DNA of 64,000 bases from Gemmatimonadaceae bacterium. Lineage in GTDB: Bacteria; Gemmatimonadota; Gemmatimonadetes; Gemmatimonadales; Gemmatimonadaceae. The notes under the pieces are model-generated. The model was not told where the DNA came from and made no database searches. It saw only the letters and a program-made list of their open reading frames with translations. Shown in pieces: positions 36,152 to 45,257 of the stretch; positions within the stretch are counted from its first letter, which is position 1, and each line of letters starts with the position of its first letter. The position numbers and the translations under genes were made by a program. The DNA is taken from positions 434,001 to 498,000 of the forward strand of contig JADZDM010000021.1 in the NCBI GenBank assembly GCA_020851035.1. The letters are read 5' to 3'.

Positions 36152-37330
36152 ATGTCGACCGATGCACCGCGCGAGGGCACGGCACCGCCTCGCGACGCCC
36201 TCACCCGCCGTGAGTTCTCGAAGGTGGCCGCGGGCCTCGCGCTCGCGCCCGGGCTGATCGAGTCACACCTCGCGACACCGGCGCCGCACGCCGCCAGCAC
36301 GGCGGCGTGGCCCGGGTACGACGGGGCCATGGTGATCGACTTCCTGGCCAGCGCCGGGCCGTTCAACACCCCAGTCTCCGTGGATGCGCTCACACCGGAG
36401 ATGCTGCGCAATGTGCAGGAGTCCGGCATCACGGCGATCAACCTCACCATCGGCGGCCGCAATCCGGAGGAGGTGTTCACCACCATCGCGCGCTGGGAGC
36501 GTGACCTCGAGCGTCATCCCGGCGTGCTGATGAAGATCCGCACCAGCAGCGACCTGCAGGTGGCGAAGCGCGAGCGGAAGCTCGGCCTGATCTACGGCTT
36601 CCAGGATGGCGTGGCGATCGACCGTGACCTGTCCCGTGTCGCACTGTACCACGCCTTCGGGCTGCGCATCGTGCAGCTCACCTACAACGTGCGCAACCTG
36701 TTCGGCGACGGCTGCCTGCAGCCGGAGAACGGTGGCCTCACGCCCCTCGGCCGCGAGCTGGTCGAGCGGCTCAATGCGCAGGGCGTGATCGTGGATCTCG
36801 GCCACTGCGGCCAGCGCACGACCGCCGAGGCCATCGCGCACTCGGGGAGGCCGGTGGCGATCAGCCATTCCGCGTGCCGGGCCATCGCCGACCGGCCGCG
36901 CAGCAAGCGGGATGCCGAGTTGAAGGCGATGGCCGACAAGGGCGGCGTGATCGGCCTCTACCTCATGCCCTTCCTCTCGATGCAGGGCCAGCCCACGTCC
37001 GACGACCTGTTGCGCCACATCGAGCATGCCGTGAACGTGTGCGGCGAGGACCATGTCGGTATCGGGAGCGACCTCTCGATCACGCCGCACGTGGTGGACG
37101 ACGCGTACATGCGCACGCACCGCACCTTCGTCGAGGGCCGGCTCAAGGCCGGCATCGCCGCGCCGGGTGAGGACCCCGACGTGCCGATGTTCGTCTCGGA
37201 CCTCAACACCCCGCGGCGCATGGAGCGCATCGCCGAGAAGCTGCAGCAGCGCGGGCACGGGGCGGCGCGGATCGAGAAGATCCTCGGGGGCAACTTCGCC
37301 CGCCTCATCCGGGACACCTGGCTTCGCTAG
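36152..37330 (+). CDS. Tat-exported M19 membrane-dipeptidase-like protein with altered metal ligands
   Basis: 392 residues from MSTDAPREGTAPPRDALTRREFSK, carrying a Tat motif. An in-frame start at 36119 is possible. The M19 (renal dipeptidase) fold is clear: GLRIVQLTYNVRNLFGDGC, VIVDLGHCGQRT, PVAISHSACRAI, DHVGIGSDLS and KILGGNFARLI. The first metal site looks changed: the usual HxD is IDF (Asp63 with no His two residues before), and the usual bridging Glu falls at Gln151 in YGFQDG. It may bind one metal only, act on a different substrate, or be inactive. It stands alone between elements C2 and C3. Confidence 0.84.
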   Translation: MSTDAPREGTAPPRDALTRREFSKVAAGLALAPGLIESHLATPAPHAASTAAWPGYDGAMVIDFLASAGPFNTPVSVDALTPEMLRNVQESGITAINLTIGGRNPEEVFTTIARWERDLERHPGVLMKIRTSSDLQVAKRERKLGLIYGFQDGVAIDRDLSRVALYHAFGLRIVQLTYNVRNLFGDGCLQPENGGLTPLGRELVERLNAQGVIVDLGHCGQRTTAEAIAHSGRPVAISHSACRAIADRPRSKRDAELKAMADKGGVIGLYLMPFLSMQGQPTSDDLLRHIEHAVNVCGEDHVGIGSDLSITPHVVDDAYMRTHRTFVEGRLKAGIAAPGEDPDVPMFVSDLNTPRRMERIAEKLQQRGHGAARIEKILGGNFARLIRDTWLR

Positions 37331-37343
37331 TGTCGGGCATCGC

Positions 37344-37563
37344 TGAACAGCGTTGACGCAAAGACGCACAGGGCGCGAAGGACGCAATGAGGTCCGCGCA
37401 ACAGGTCGGTTTCTGCGAGGCACACCACAAGACGGGCTGGGGGAACTGCAGTTGCCGTTGCAGTTCCCCCAGCCCTTCATACCCATCGCTTCACCAACAT
37501 GTGGAGCGCGACAGAACCATTGCGTCCTTCGCGCCCTTAGCGCCTTTGCGTCAAAGCCGTTCA
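37344..37563. repeat. CGCAAAG-type nested palindromic element C3
   Basis: The arms start TGAACAGCGTTGACGCAAAG on the left and the inverse (ending GCGTCAAAGCCGTTCA) on the right. The central hairpin is perfect over 17 bp: 37434-37450 with 37459-37475, core GGGGGAACTGCA. It fills the junction of the convergent M19-like and OmpW genes. Confidence 0.88.
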
Positions 37564-37585
37564 GGATGCCCGCAGAACGCGCGAG

Positions 37586-38221
37586 CTAGAACCGGAAGCC
37601 GTAGCCGACGCTGAGCAGCCAGGGATCGACCTTCACCTTCGAGACCGTCGTGCCGGCCGACTTCACGTCGCTGCCGATCGTCACCTTCTTCACGTCGAAG
37701 TTGATGAACTGGCCCGGGCGCACCTGCACATCCGCACCCACCTGGCCAGCCACGCCGAGCGAGAAGTCGTCGAGCGTCAGCGCACCGACACCCGGCACGG
37801 CGATCTTGTCCTTCATGATCAGCGTCGCGTTCACGCCGACGCCCACGTATGGGCGCACCACGCCGGCCGGCAGGAAGTGGTACTGCGCCAGCAGCGACGG
37901 CGGGAGGTGGTAGAACGTGCCGATCTTGTTGCCATTGAGCTTCACGTCCTGCTTCTGCGGATACGTCAGCACCAGCTCGGCGGCAAAGTGCGGCGCGAAG
38001 AAGTACGAGATGTCGACTTCGGGGAAGATCTTGCTGTTGATCGTGATCTTGTCGGCGGCGACGCCGAGCGACGGGATCGCATCCGACTGGTTGGCCGGCG
38101 TCAGCGACAACGCGCGCAGGCGGATCATCCAAGGGCCTTCCGCGGCCTTGGTCTGCGCGGCGGCCGGGAGGGTGATGGTGAGAAGGGCACCCAGGACGAG
38201 GGAGGAACGAAGGAAGCGCAT
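37586..38221 (-). CDS. OmpW-family outer membrane protein
   Basis: 211 residues with signal peptide MRFLRSSLVLGALLTITLPAAAQ. The mature part alternates amphipathic strands typical of the eight-stranded OmpW barrel: WMIRLRALSLTPANQSD, VDISYFFAPHFAAELVLTYPQ, LPPSLLAQYHFLP, RPYVGVGVNATLI, and it ends with the C-terminal Phe signature GYGFRF for BAM insertion. OmpW proteins pass small hydrophobic compounds or answer to stress. This directly supports a Gram-negative envelope. The terminal aromatic residue is intact. Confidence 0.92.
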   Translation of the reverse strand: MRFLRSSLVLGALLTITLPAAAQTKAAEGPWMIRLRALSLTPANQSDAIPSLGVAADKITINSKIFPEVDISYFFAPHFAAELVLTYPQKQDVKLNGNKIGTFYHLPPSLLAQYHFLPAGVVRPYVGVGVNATLIMKDKIAVPGVGALTLDDFSLGVAGQVGADVQVRPGQFINFDVKKVTIGSDVKSAGTTVSKVKVDPWLLSVGYGFRF

Positions 38222-38333
38222 TCAGGACTCCATGTGACGGTTGAACTTCGTACCGTCACTCTACCGCACCTGTCCCTCACCGACAGTCAGGCAGCGCACG
38301 TAACCGGTGTAGGGGTTGCACCCTGCATGGGGG

Positions 38334-39392
38334 TTACCTGACGCGCGCGTGTCGCCTCGCTTTCCGTGGCGCCACCGGCGCCTGCAGCAGCGCACCATCG
38401 AGCGTCAGTGCCCCGCTGAAATAGTCGGTGGCCCACGCCGGACGCACGCGGTCCAGCAGCATCGCGTACGCCGCGCCCACGGGATAGAACGCCACCCGCC
38501 GTGCCACCGCCATCGGCAGCACGGTCGCCGCGGTGCGGATCTCGTGCTCGAGCGCATCGGCTTCGTCGGCATAGCTCGTGAAATCCGGGAGCGCGCGCAT
38601 GGCAGCGGAGGGTTCGGCCAGCCGGCTGGCGAGTCGGGCCACGCGCAGCTCGATGTAGCGGGCCACCCCTTCCTGCCACATCTGGAAGCCCAGGTAGCGG
38701 TAGTCGGCTGGCGTGAGTGCGGCTTTCAGCGCGGTGCGGGTGGCGATCACCTGACCCAGCGCGGCCGCCGGCACCGGCGACGCCGTGCCCGTGGGTGGTG
38801 GCGCGAACGCGGCGGCCAGGAGCGCGGCGGTGAACGCCGCGAACCGCGTGCGCACCTGCGGCGCCTGATATGGAAACGGGAACGACAGCATCCACTGACC
38901 CGTCTCGTCCCCCCGCGCGAGGTCGATCGCCCTGAGTGCAGGCTGGTAGGACGGGTGCGACATTTGCAGCTGGTGGAAATGCTCGTGCATCACGGTGAGC
39001 ACCCATTGCGTGGAGCGCCGCCCGGTGGGCCCTGCCCCGCCCACGACCACCGTGTTCACGCCCCCGACGGCGGGGAAGGTGGCCAGCAGCGTTGGTGGCA
39101 GGGTGGGCGCGCGCCGGTACACCTCCGTACCGAGCACGGAATCGAATCCGGCGCGCACGAAGTCCGGCGTCGGTGCGGGGTGGTGGAGCAGGAACTCCGC
39201 GTCGGGGGTGAGCAGCAGCACCGCGAACGGCGCGGTGCCCCAGCCGCGCCAGGCGCTGTCGCCGATCGACCGCACGAGGCGGAACGCCTCGGCCAGCCTG
39301 ACTCGGTCGCCCGCAGGCAGCGTGATGTCCTGCGCGCAGAGTGGCGCGCCCGGAACGACCGCGAGCAGCGCGGCCAGCAGCAGTGATCGCAT
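38334..39392 (-). CDS. Exported HEHFH metallopeptidase-like protein
   Basis: 352 residues from ATG 39392 with signal peptide MRSLLLAALLAVVPGAPLCAQ; the frame upstream runs into the divergent promoter region. The sequence VLTVMHEHFHQLQMSH gives an HExxH zinc motif. A Glu in MWQEGVARYIELRVARLA, about 130 residues later, could be the third ligand of a gluzincin site. A short hydrophobic segment near FAAFTAALLAAAFAPPP follows the motif. I recognise no named family. It is divergent from the BNR-repeat gene and 112 bp upstream of ompW on the same strand. Confidence 0.75.
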   Translation of the reverse strand: MRSLLLAALLAVVPGAPLCAQDITLPAGDRVRLAEAFRLVRSIGDSAWRGWGTAPFAVLLLTPDAEFLLHHPAPTPDFVRAGFDSVLGTEVYRRAPTLPPTLLATFPAVGGVNTVVVGGAGPTGRRSTQWVLTVMHEHFHQLQMSHPSYQPALRAIDLARGDETGQWMLSFPFPYQAPQVRTRFAAFTAALLAAAFAPPPTGTASPVPAAALGQVIATRTALKAALTPADYRYLGFQMWQEGVARYIELRVARLASRLAEPSAAMRALPDFTSYADEADALEHEIRTAATVLPMAVARRVAFYPVGAAYAMLLDRVRPAWATDYFSGALTLDGALLQAPVAPRKARRHARVR

Positions 39393-39556
39393 GAAGCACC
39401 CAGGAGAAGTCGGTCCCGCCACAAGATGGACCAGGCTGCGACGCAGTGCGACGTCCTGGGGGTTGCCGTGCACGGCGACACGTCGATTGCCGCCGTCCGC
39501 GCGCGCGGGCAAGTTCCGCGTGGCCCAGGCCGGAACCGCCCTGCCACCACACCCGG

Positions 39557-42500
39557 ATGCCTCGCATGTCCCCTTCCCCGTTCCATCGTGTGGCCTGCCG
39601 GCTCACGACGCTGACGCTCGGCGCCGTGCTGTTCGGCGGCTTCGCTGACGCCCATGCGCAGGCACCGCGCGCCACCGTGGATCCGCGCCTCACCGCGTCA
39701 CTGCCCTGGCGGAACCTCGGACCCTTCCGCGCCGGACGCGTCAGCGCGGTGACCGGCGTGATCGGACAGGCCGGCACGTTCTACGCCGGCTTCCCCGGCG
39801 GCGGCCTGTGGAAGACGACCAGCGCCGGCACCACCTGGGTCCCCGTGTTCGACGCGGTGCGCGCCACGTCGTCCATCGGTGCCGTCGAGGTCGCGCCGTC
39901 AAACCCCGACGTGGTCTACGTCGGCACCGGGGACATGATCACCGGCGGCACGCTCGACCTGGGGAACGGGATGTACAGGTCCACCGACGCCGGCCGGACC
40001 TGGACGTCCATCGGCCTCGAGGCGACGAAGCACATCCAGACCATCCTGGTGGACCCGCGCGCGGCCGACGTGGTGCTGGTGGGCGCGCTGGGCGACCACA
40101 TCACGGCCAATGACATGCGCGGGGTGTTCCGCAGCACCGATGGCGGGCGCTCATGGACGAAGACGCTGTACCTGGACGACCAGACCGGCATCGCCAAGCT
40201 GGCGCGCGCGCACGACATGCCCGACGTGATCTTCGCCACCACCGTGCGCCACTGGACCCCGCCCGGCTACACCGTCGGCAAGTACCGCTCGTGGCAGTTC
40301 GGCACCGCCCGCATGGCCGGTGACACCAGCGCCACGCGCACGACCCTCTGGAAGTCGCTCGATGGCGGCGTCACGTGGAGGAAGCTCCCGGGCACCGGGC
40401 TCCCGGCCCTCGAGGGGCGCACCTCGCTGGCGGTGGCCATCGGCACCGACGCGCAGCGCGTGTACCTCATCACCAACACCGCCCTGCATCGCTCCGATGA
40501 CGGCGGCGCGACGTGGCGCCAGGTGGCGGCCGACGACGCGCGCATCCGCAACGGACAGGGTGGCTACTCGTGCGGCGTCTACGTGGACCCGAAGGACCCC
40601 GACGTCGTCTACACCATCAACACCGCCGCCTACCGCAGCACCGACGGCGGCCTGACCTTCACCGGCATCAAGGGCGCGCCCGGCGGCGATGATCCGCAGC
40701 AGCTGTGGATCGATCCCACCAACGGCTCGCGCATCCTGATGGGCCTGGACCAGGGCGCGACGGTGTCGCTCGACGGCGGTGCGACGTGGAGCCCATGGTA
40801 CAACCAGTCCACCGAACAGCTGTACCACCTCGCCGCCGACAACACCTACCCGTACTGGGTCTACGCCACCCAGCAGGACGCCGGCGCAATCCGGACGCGC
40901 AGCCGCGGCAACTACGGCGCCGTCACGATCTTCGACTGGAACTCAGTGAACGGCTGGGAATGGGGAAGCATCGTGCCCGACCCGCTGGACCCGCAGGTGG
41001 TGTACTCCACCGGCACCGGCGTGGTGAAGGTGACGTACCCCAGCGAGCAGCACATCAACGTCAGCCCCGGCATCGATCCGTCCGCGCAGGCGCGCTCGTC
41101 GGGCTCCCTGCCGCTTGCCTGGGCCCCGTGGAACCAGCGCCTGCTGCTGGCCGGCCTGAACTTCGTGACCGGCACCACCGACGCCGGAGCGCACTGGACG
41201 CGCATGAGCCCCGAGCTTGGCATTCCCGCCGGCATGGACTCGGCGACCGCAGCGCGCACCCACGGTGGCCGCGGCGCGATCGAGTCGATCTCCGCATCGG
41301 CGAGGAGCGCGGGCGAGATCTGGGTCGGCACCACCAACGGCATGATCCATGTCACGCGCAACGCGGGGTCGCACCTGGGCCGACGTGAGCATCGCCGCGC
41401 TGCCCGACCCGCGTCGTGCCAACATCTCGTCGATCGAGGCCTCACCGCACGTGGCCGGCACGGCCTACGCCGCGGTGGAGTACGCGTTCAGCGGCGATCA
41501 CACGCCGTACCTCTTCCGCACCCGCGACTTCGGGCGTACCTGGACGAAGATCATCACCGGCCTGCCGGTCGATGAGCCGAGCGGCAGCCTGGCACGTGTG
41601 GTGCGCCCCGATCCGGTCAGGCGCGGGCTGCTCTACGCCGGCACCGAGAGCAGCGTCTACGTCTCGTTCGATGATGGGGACACCTGGCAGTCGCTGGCGA
41701 ACAACCTGCCGAACACCTCGGTCCGCGACCTGCTGGTGAAGGGCAACGACCTGCTGGTGGCCACGCACGGGCGCGGCATCTGGGTGATGGACGACATCTC
41801 GCGGCTGCGGCAGGTCACGCCCGCCATCGCCGCATCGCCCGTGCATCTCTTCACACCCGGTCTGGCCACACGCGTGCGCCGCAACGTGAACGACGACACG
41901 CCGCTCCCGCCGGAAGTGCCGCATGCCGACAACCCGCTCGATGGTGTGATCATCGACTACTGGCTGGAGTCCGCGGCCAGCGCGGTGACGCTGGATGTGC
42001 TCGATGCCTCCGGCACGATCATCCGGCACTACTCGAGCGACGCGATCACGCCGGTGCCGGAGGCGGCGCGGCCTCCGCATCCGAACTTCTGGGTCGAGGT
42101 CCTGCACCCGCTTCCCACCACTGCCGGTCCGCATCGCGTGAACTGGAACCTGCGGCACGATGCACCGCCCGCGTTCTCGCACGGGTTCGAGATCAACGCC
42201 ACTCCGGGGCGCACTCCCGCGACGCCGGAAGGCCCGCTCGCCCTGCCCGGCACGTACACGCTGCGTCTCCCGGCGAACGGCGTCACCAGCACCGCGCGCG
42301 CGGCGGTGCGCAACGATCCACGTTCGCGAGCCACCGCGGCGGCGCTGACGGCACAACACGCACTGCAGGTTCAGATCACCGACCGCATGCGTGCCGCGTA
42401 CACGGCGCAGGCGCAGGTGACTGCGCTCCGCGCCTCGCTGATGCAGGCGTCAACGGGCACCAACGGTGACGTCACGGCAGCGATCACCTCGTTCCGCGCC

Positions 42501-42752
42501 ACGCTCGACTCCGCCGTCGGCACCGAGCGCCGTGCGACGTTCCACGGCATCAACGAGAGCCTTGCCAGTCAACTCGGGGGCCAGGAACACGCCGACCACG
42601 CCCCCAACGCCCCCATGCTCGCCGCGTTCGCCGCTGCGTCCCGCCAGCTCACCACCGCGCAAGCCGCCTGGGCGCGCGTGCTCCAGCGCGACCTCCCCGC
42701 GCTCAACACCAGGCTCGCGCGCCTTGGGGTCGGTGCGGTTCGTGCACCATGA
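39557..42752 (+). pseudogene. BNR/sortilin-type repeat protein split by a +1 frameshift at about 41366-41369
   Basis: Signal peptide near MSPSPFHRVACRLTTLTLGAVLFGG, then a long series of BNR repeats (S-x-D-x-G-x-T-W: STDAGRTWTSIG, STDGGRSWTKTL, SLDGGVTWRKLP, SDDGGATWRQVA). The frame that starts at 39557 reads NAGSHLGRRE after 41360 and loses homology. Shifting by one base gives RTWADVSIAALPDPR and continues in good coding sequence to 42752, with RDFGRTWTKII, FDDGDTWQSLA and a C-terminal FN3-like and helical region. Removing one base in GGGGT restores a protein of about 1,064 residues, the usual size of these exported propeller proteins. It may be a real mutation or a sequencing error. Confidence 0.85.
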
Positions 42753-42970
42753 ACAGCTTTGACGCAAAGGCGCAAAGGGCGCGAAGGACGCAAAGGACTC
42801 TGTGCGTGCGGCAACGGCCTGCGTGACCCAATGCTGAAAATACTGCAGGAACTGCATGAGCTGGCTCGCAGTTCCAACAGCGTTTCCCCGAACGACGAGG
42901 AACTCTGCTGCGCGCGCAGATCGCTTTGCGTCCTTCGCGCCCCTTTGCGCCTTTGCGTTGAAGCAGTTGC
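42750..42970. repeat. CGCAAAG-type nested palindromic element C4
   Basis: The left arm TGAACAGCTTTGACGCAAAGGCGCAAAGGGCGCGAAGG starts on the stop codon TGA of the BNR gene. The right arm is the inverse, ending near GAAGCAGTTG. The central hairpin is degenerate: GGAACTGC (42848-42855) with GCAGTTCC (42868-42875). It fills the convergent junction with the ThuA-dehydrogenase gene. Confidence 0.85.
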
Positions 42971-43008
42971 AGTTGCCTTATCGTTGTCGTTGCTGTCGCA
43001 GCAGGAAC

Positions 43009-45150
43009 TCAGCGCTTGCCGCGATACTCGATCATCGACAAGCCGGCGTCGGCGTTCTTGGCGAACCACGCCTTGCCGTACTCCAGCACGTAGATCCGCC
43101 CGTCCGGCCCCATCTCCATGTCGATCGGCGCCGAGAACGAGTCGCGCGGCGCGAACGGCTCCATGGCCTCGTAGTCACCGTTGGGACGCAGCGTCACGGC
43201 CATGATCCAGTGCCGGATCCAGTCGTAGATGAAGAACTTGCCGTCGTAGTACTGTGGGAGGGCGGTGCCGCGTGCGCCCGTGAACAGGTCGAAGTGATAG
43301 ACCGGGCCGGCCATCGCCGTACGGCCCCCCTTGCCCACCTGCGGGAAGTCATGGCTGTCGCCGTACGGGTACCAGATGAACGCCGGCTGCGCCGGCGGCA
43401 GGTCGCGGATGCCAGTGTTGTTGAGCGACTCGTTCTTCGGCGCGGCCGCGTCGTACACGGGCCCGCTCTCGCCGGTGGCGTAGTTCCACTTGTGGTAGGC
43501 GTAGTTGTTGCCCACGAACAGCGGCCAGCCGAAGTTGCCCGCCACACGCGCCTGGTTCACCTCGTCGTAGCCGCGCGGACCGCGCGTCGCGAGGGTGTCG
43601 TCGGCAGCGTCCGGTCCCACCTCGCCCCAGTACAGGAACCCCGACTTCTGGTCCACCGAAATCCGGTACGGATTGCGGTTGCCCATCACGAAGATCTCGG
43701 GCTTCGTGTTCGGCGTGCCCGGTGCGAACAGGTTGCCAGGCGGAATCTCGTAGGTGCCATCGGGCTTGATGCGGATGCGCAGGATCTTGCCGCGCAGGTC
43801 ATTCGAGTTGGCCGAGGAACGGCGCGCATCGAATGGCTCGTGCCCGGGACGATCATCGGTCGGTGAGAATCCATGGCTCGCGAACTTCACGTCCTTCTCG
43901 TCGAACGGCGTCGAGTTGTCGCCGGCCGAGATGTACAGCAGGTTGCCCGGGCCGAACGCCAGCGAGCCCCCGGTATGGCAGCAGATCTCGCGCTGCGAGT
44001 AGAACTGCAGCACCACCTTCTCACTGCCGATCTTCAGCGAGTCCCCGTCGAACTCGAACCGTGACAGGCGATTGACGCTGGTGTCGGCCGGGCTGAAGAA
44101 CATGTACACGTAGTGATTGGTCGCGAAGCCCGGGTCGATCGTCAGGCCCAGCAGCCCTTCCTCGACATTCGATCCGTTCTTGCTCTTGCTGTACACCGCG
44201 ACCTTGCCGGCCGGCTTCACCGACTTGTCCTTCGCGCGGAACAGCACCACCTCGCCGCCACGCTGTGCGATCAGCACGTCGCCGCTCGGCAGCACGGCCA
44301 TCTCGGTGGGCTCGGCCAGCGTGCCCATCGTGAGCGCGACCTTCCGGAACAGTGAGTCGGAGGGCGGGTGCTCGGCAGTGGCCTTCGCATAGTCCAGCGC
44401 GCGATGCTCACCGATCGCGTACTTGATGCCGCCGAGCACGTGCTTCAGGAACAGCGAGTCGGCGTACGACTCCCTGGTGTGACCCAGCTCGGTGTACCAG
44501 GCGCGCCCGCCGTCGAACGCGTGGTACCATGCCATCGGGTGCGTCGCGCCGTTCTCGCCGCCCGTGTAGCTGGTCTCGTCGATCGTGAGCAGCACGTGCA
44601 GGTCTGGCACCAGCGACTTGAAGTTGTACCACTCGTCGGTGCGCTTCCATTCCGCCGGAAGGTGCGCGGTGGACGCGTCCTTTGCGTCCATCACGCGCAG
44701 TGTCGCCTCCTGGATCTGCGGGTGACTGATGAAGTAGCCACCCACCAGGCGCCCGTACCAGCGCCAGTCGTACTCCGCATCCGACGCCGCGTGGATGCCG
44801 ACGTAGCCGCCACCCGCCTGGATGAAGCGCTGCAGGTCGATCTCCTGCGCACGATTCAGGATGTTGCCGGTCGGGCTGAGGAAGATCACCGCCGAGTAGT
44901 GCTTCAGCGAATCCTCGGTGATGAGCGCGGCGTCCTCGGTGGTGTCCACCGCGATGCCGTTCGCCGCGCCGAGCTGCATCAGGACGATCTTGCCAGTGTC
45001 GATCGACTCGTGGCGGTACCCCGCCGTCCTCGAGAAGACGAGCACCCGCGGCTGGCCCGGCAGCACGGCCGGTGGAGGCGTGTCGGCCGGCGTGCAGGCG
45101 GCCACGACGGCGAGGCACAGGACGGCGAGGTACGTGCGGGACACGCGCAT
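43009..45150 (-). CDS. Lipoprotein fusion of ThuA-like domain and PQQ-type sugar dehydrogenase (GSDH)
   Basis: 713 residues from MRVSRTYLAVLCLAVVAAC, a lipobox signal. Residues about 30-250 are a ThuA-like (glutamine-amidotransferase-fold) domain: VLVFSRTAGYRHESIDTG, GGGYVGIHAASDAEYDW, HPMAWYHAFDGGRAWYTELGHT. From about 280 to the end is a soluble aldose dehydrogenase-like six-bladed propeller: GLLGLTIDPGFATNHYVYMFF, EICCHTGGSLAFGPGNLLYISAGDN, NDLRGKILRI and MGNRNPYRISVD. Known relatives oxidise sugars with PQQ, and ThuA domains occur in keto-sugar pathways, so periplasmic sugar oxidation is likely. A TIM-barrel isomerase lies just upstream on the same strand (107 bp). Confidence 0.9.
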   Translation of the reverse strand: MRVSRTYLAVLCLAVVAACTPADTPPPAVLPGQPRVLVFSRTAGYRHESIDTGKIVLMQLGAANGIAVDTTEDAALITEDSLKHYSAVIFLSPTGNILNRAQEIDLQRFIQAGGGYVGIHAASDAEYDWRWYGRLVGGYFISHPQIQEATLRVMDAKDASTAHLPAEWKRTDEWYNFKSLVPDLHVLLTIDETSYTGGENGATHPMAWYHAFDGGRAWYTELGHTRESYADSLFLKHVLGGIKYAIGEHRALDYAKATAEHPPSDSLFRKVALTMGTLAEPTEMAVLPSGDVLIAQRGGEVVLFRAKDKSVKPAGKVAVYSKSKNGSNVEEGLLGLTIDPGFATNHYVYMFFSPADTSVNRLSRFEFDGDSLKIGSEKVVLQFYSQREICCHTGGSLAFGPGNLLYISAGDNSTPFDEKDVKFASHGFSPTDDRPGHEPFDARRSSANSNDLRGKILRIRIKPDGTYEIPPGNLFAPGTPNTKPEIFVMGNRNPYRISVDQKSGFLYWGEVGPDAADDTLATRGPRGYDEVNQARVAGNFGWPLFVGNNYAYHKWNYATGESGPVYDAAAPKNESLNNTGIRDLPPAQPAFIWYPYGDSHDFPQVGKGGRTAMAGPVYHFDLFTGARGTALPQYYDGKFFIYDWIRHWIMAVTLRPNGDYEAMEPFAPRDSFSAPIDMEMGPDGRIYVLEYGKAWFAKNADAGLSMIEYRGKR

Positions 45151-45257
45151 CTGATGGGGAGCGGAGTGGGTGTGGACCGACGGGCGGTGGAACGGCATCG
45201 ATGGGCGGACAGGCGACGTCGGGTCGCGGCGCGCACGCGGGGTGCGCGTCCGCGCCG

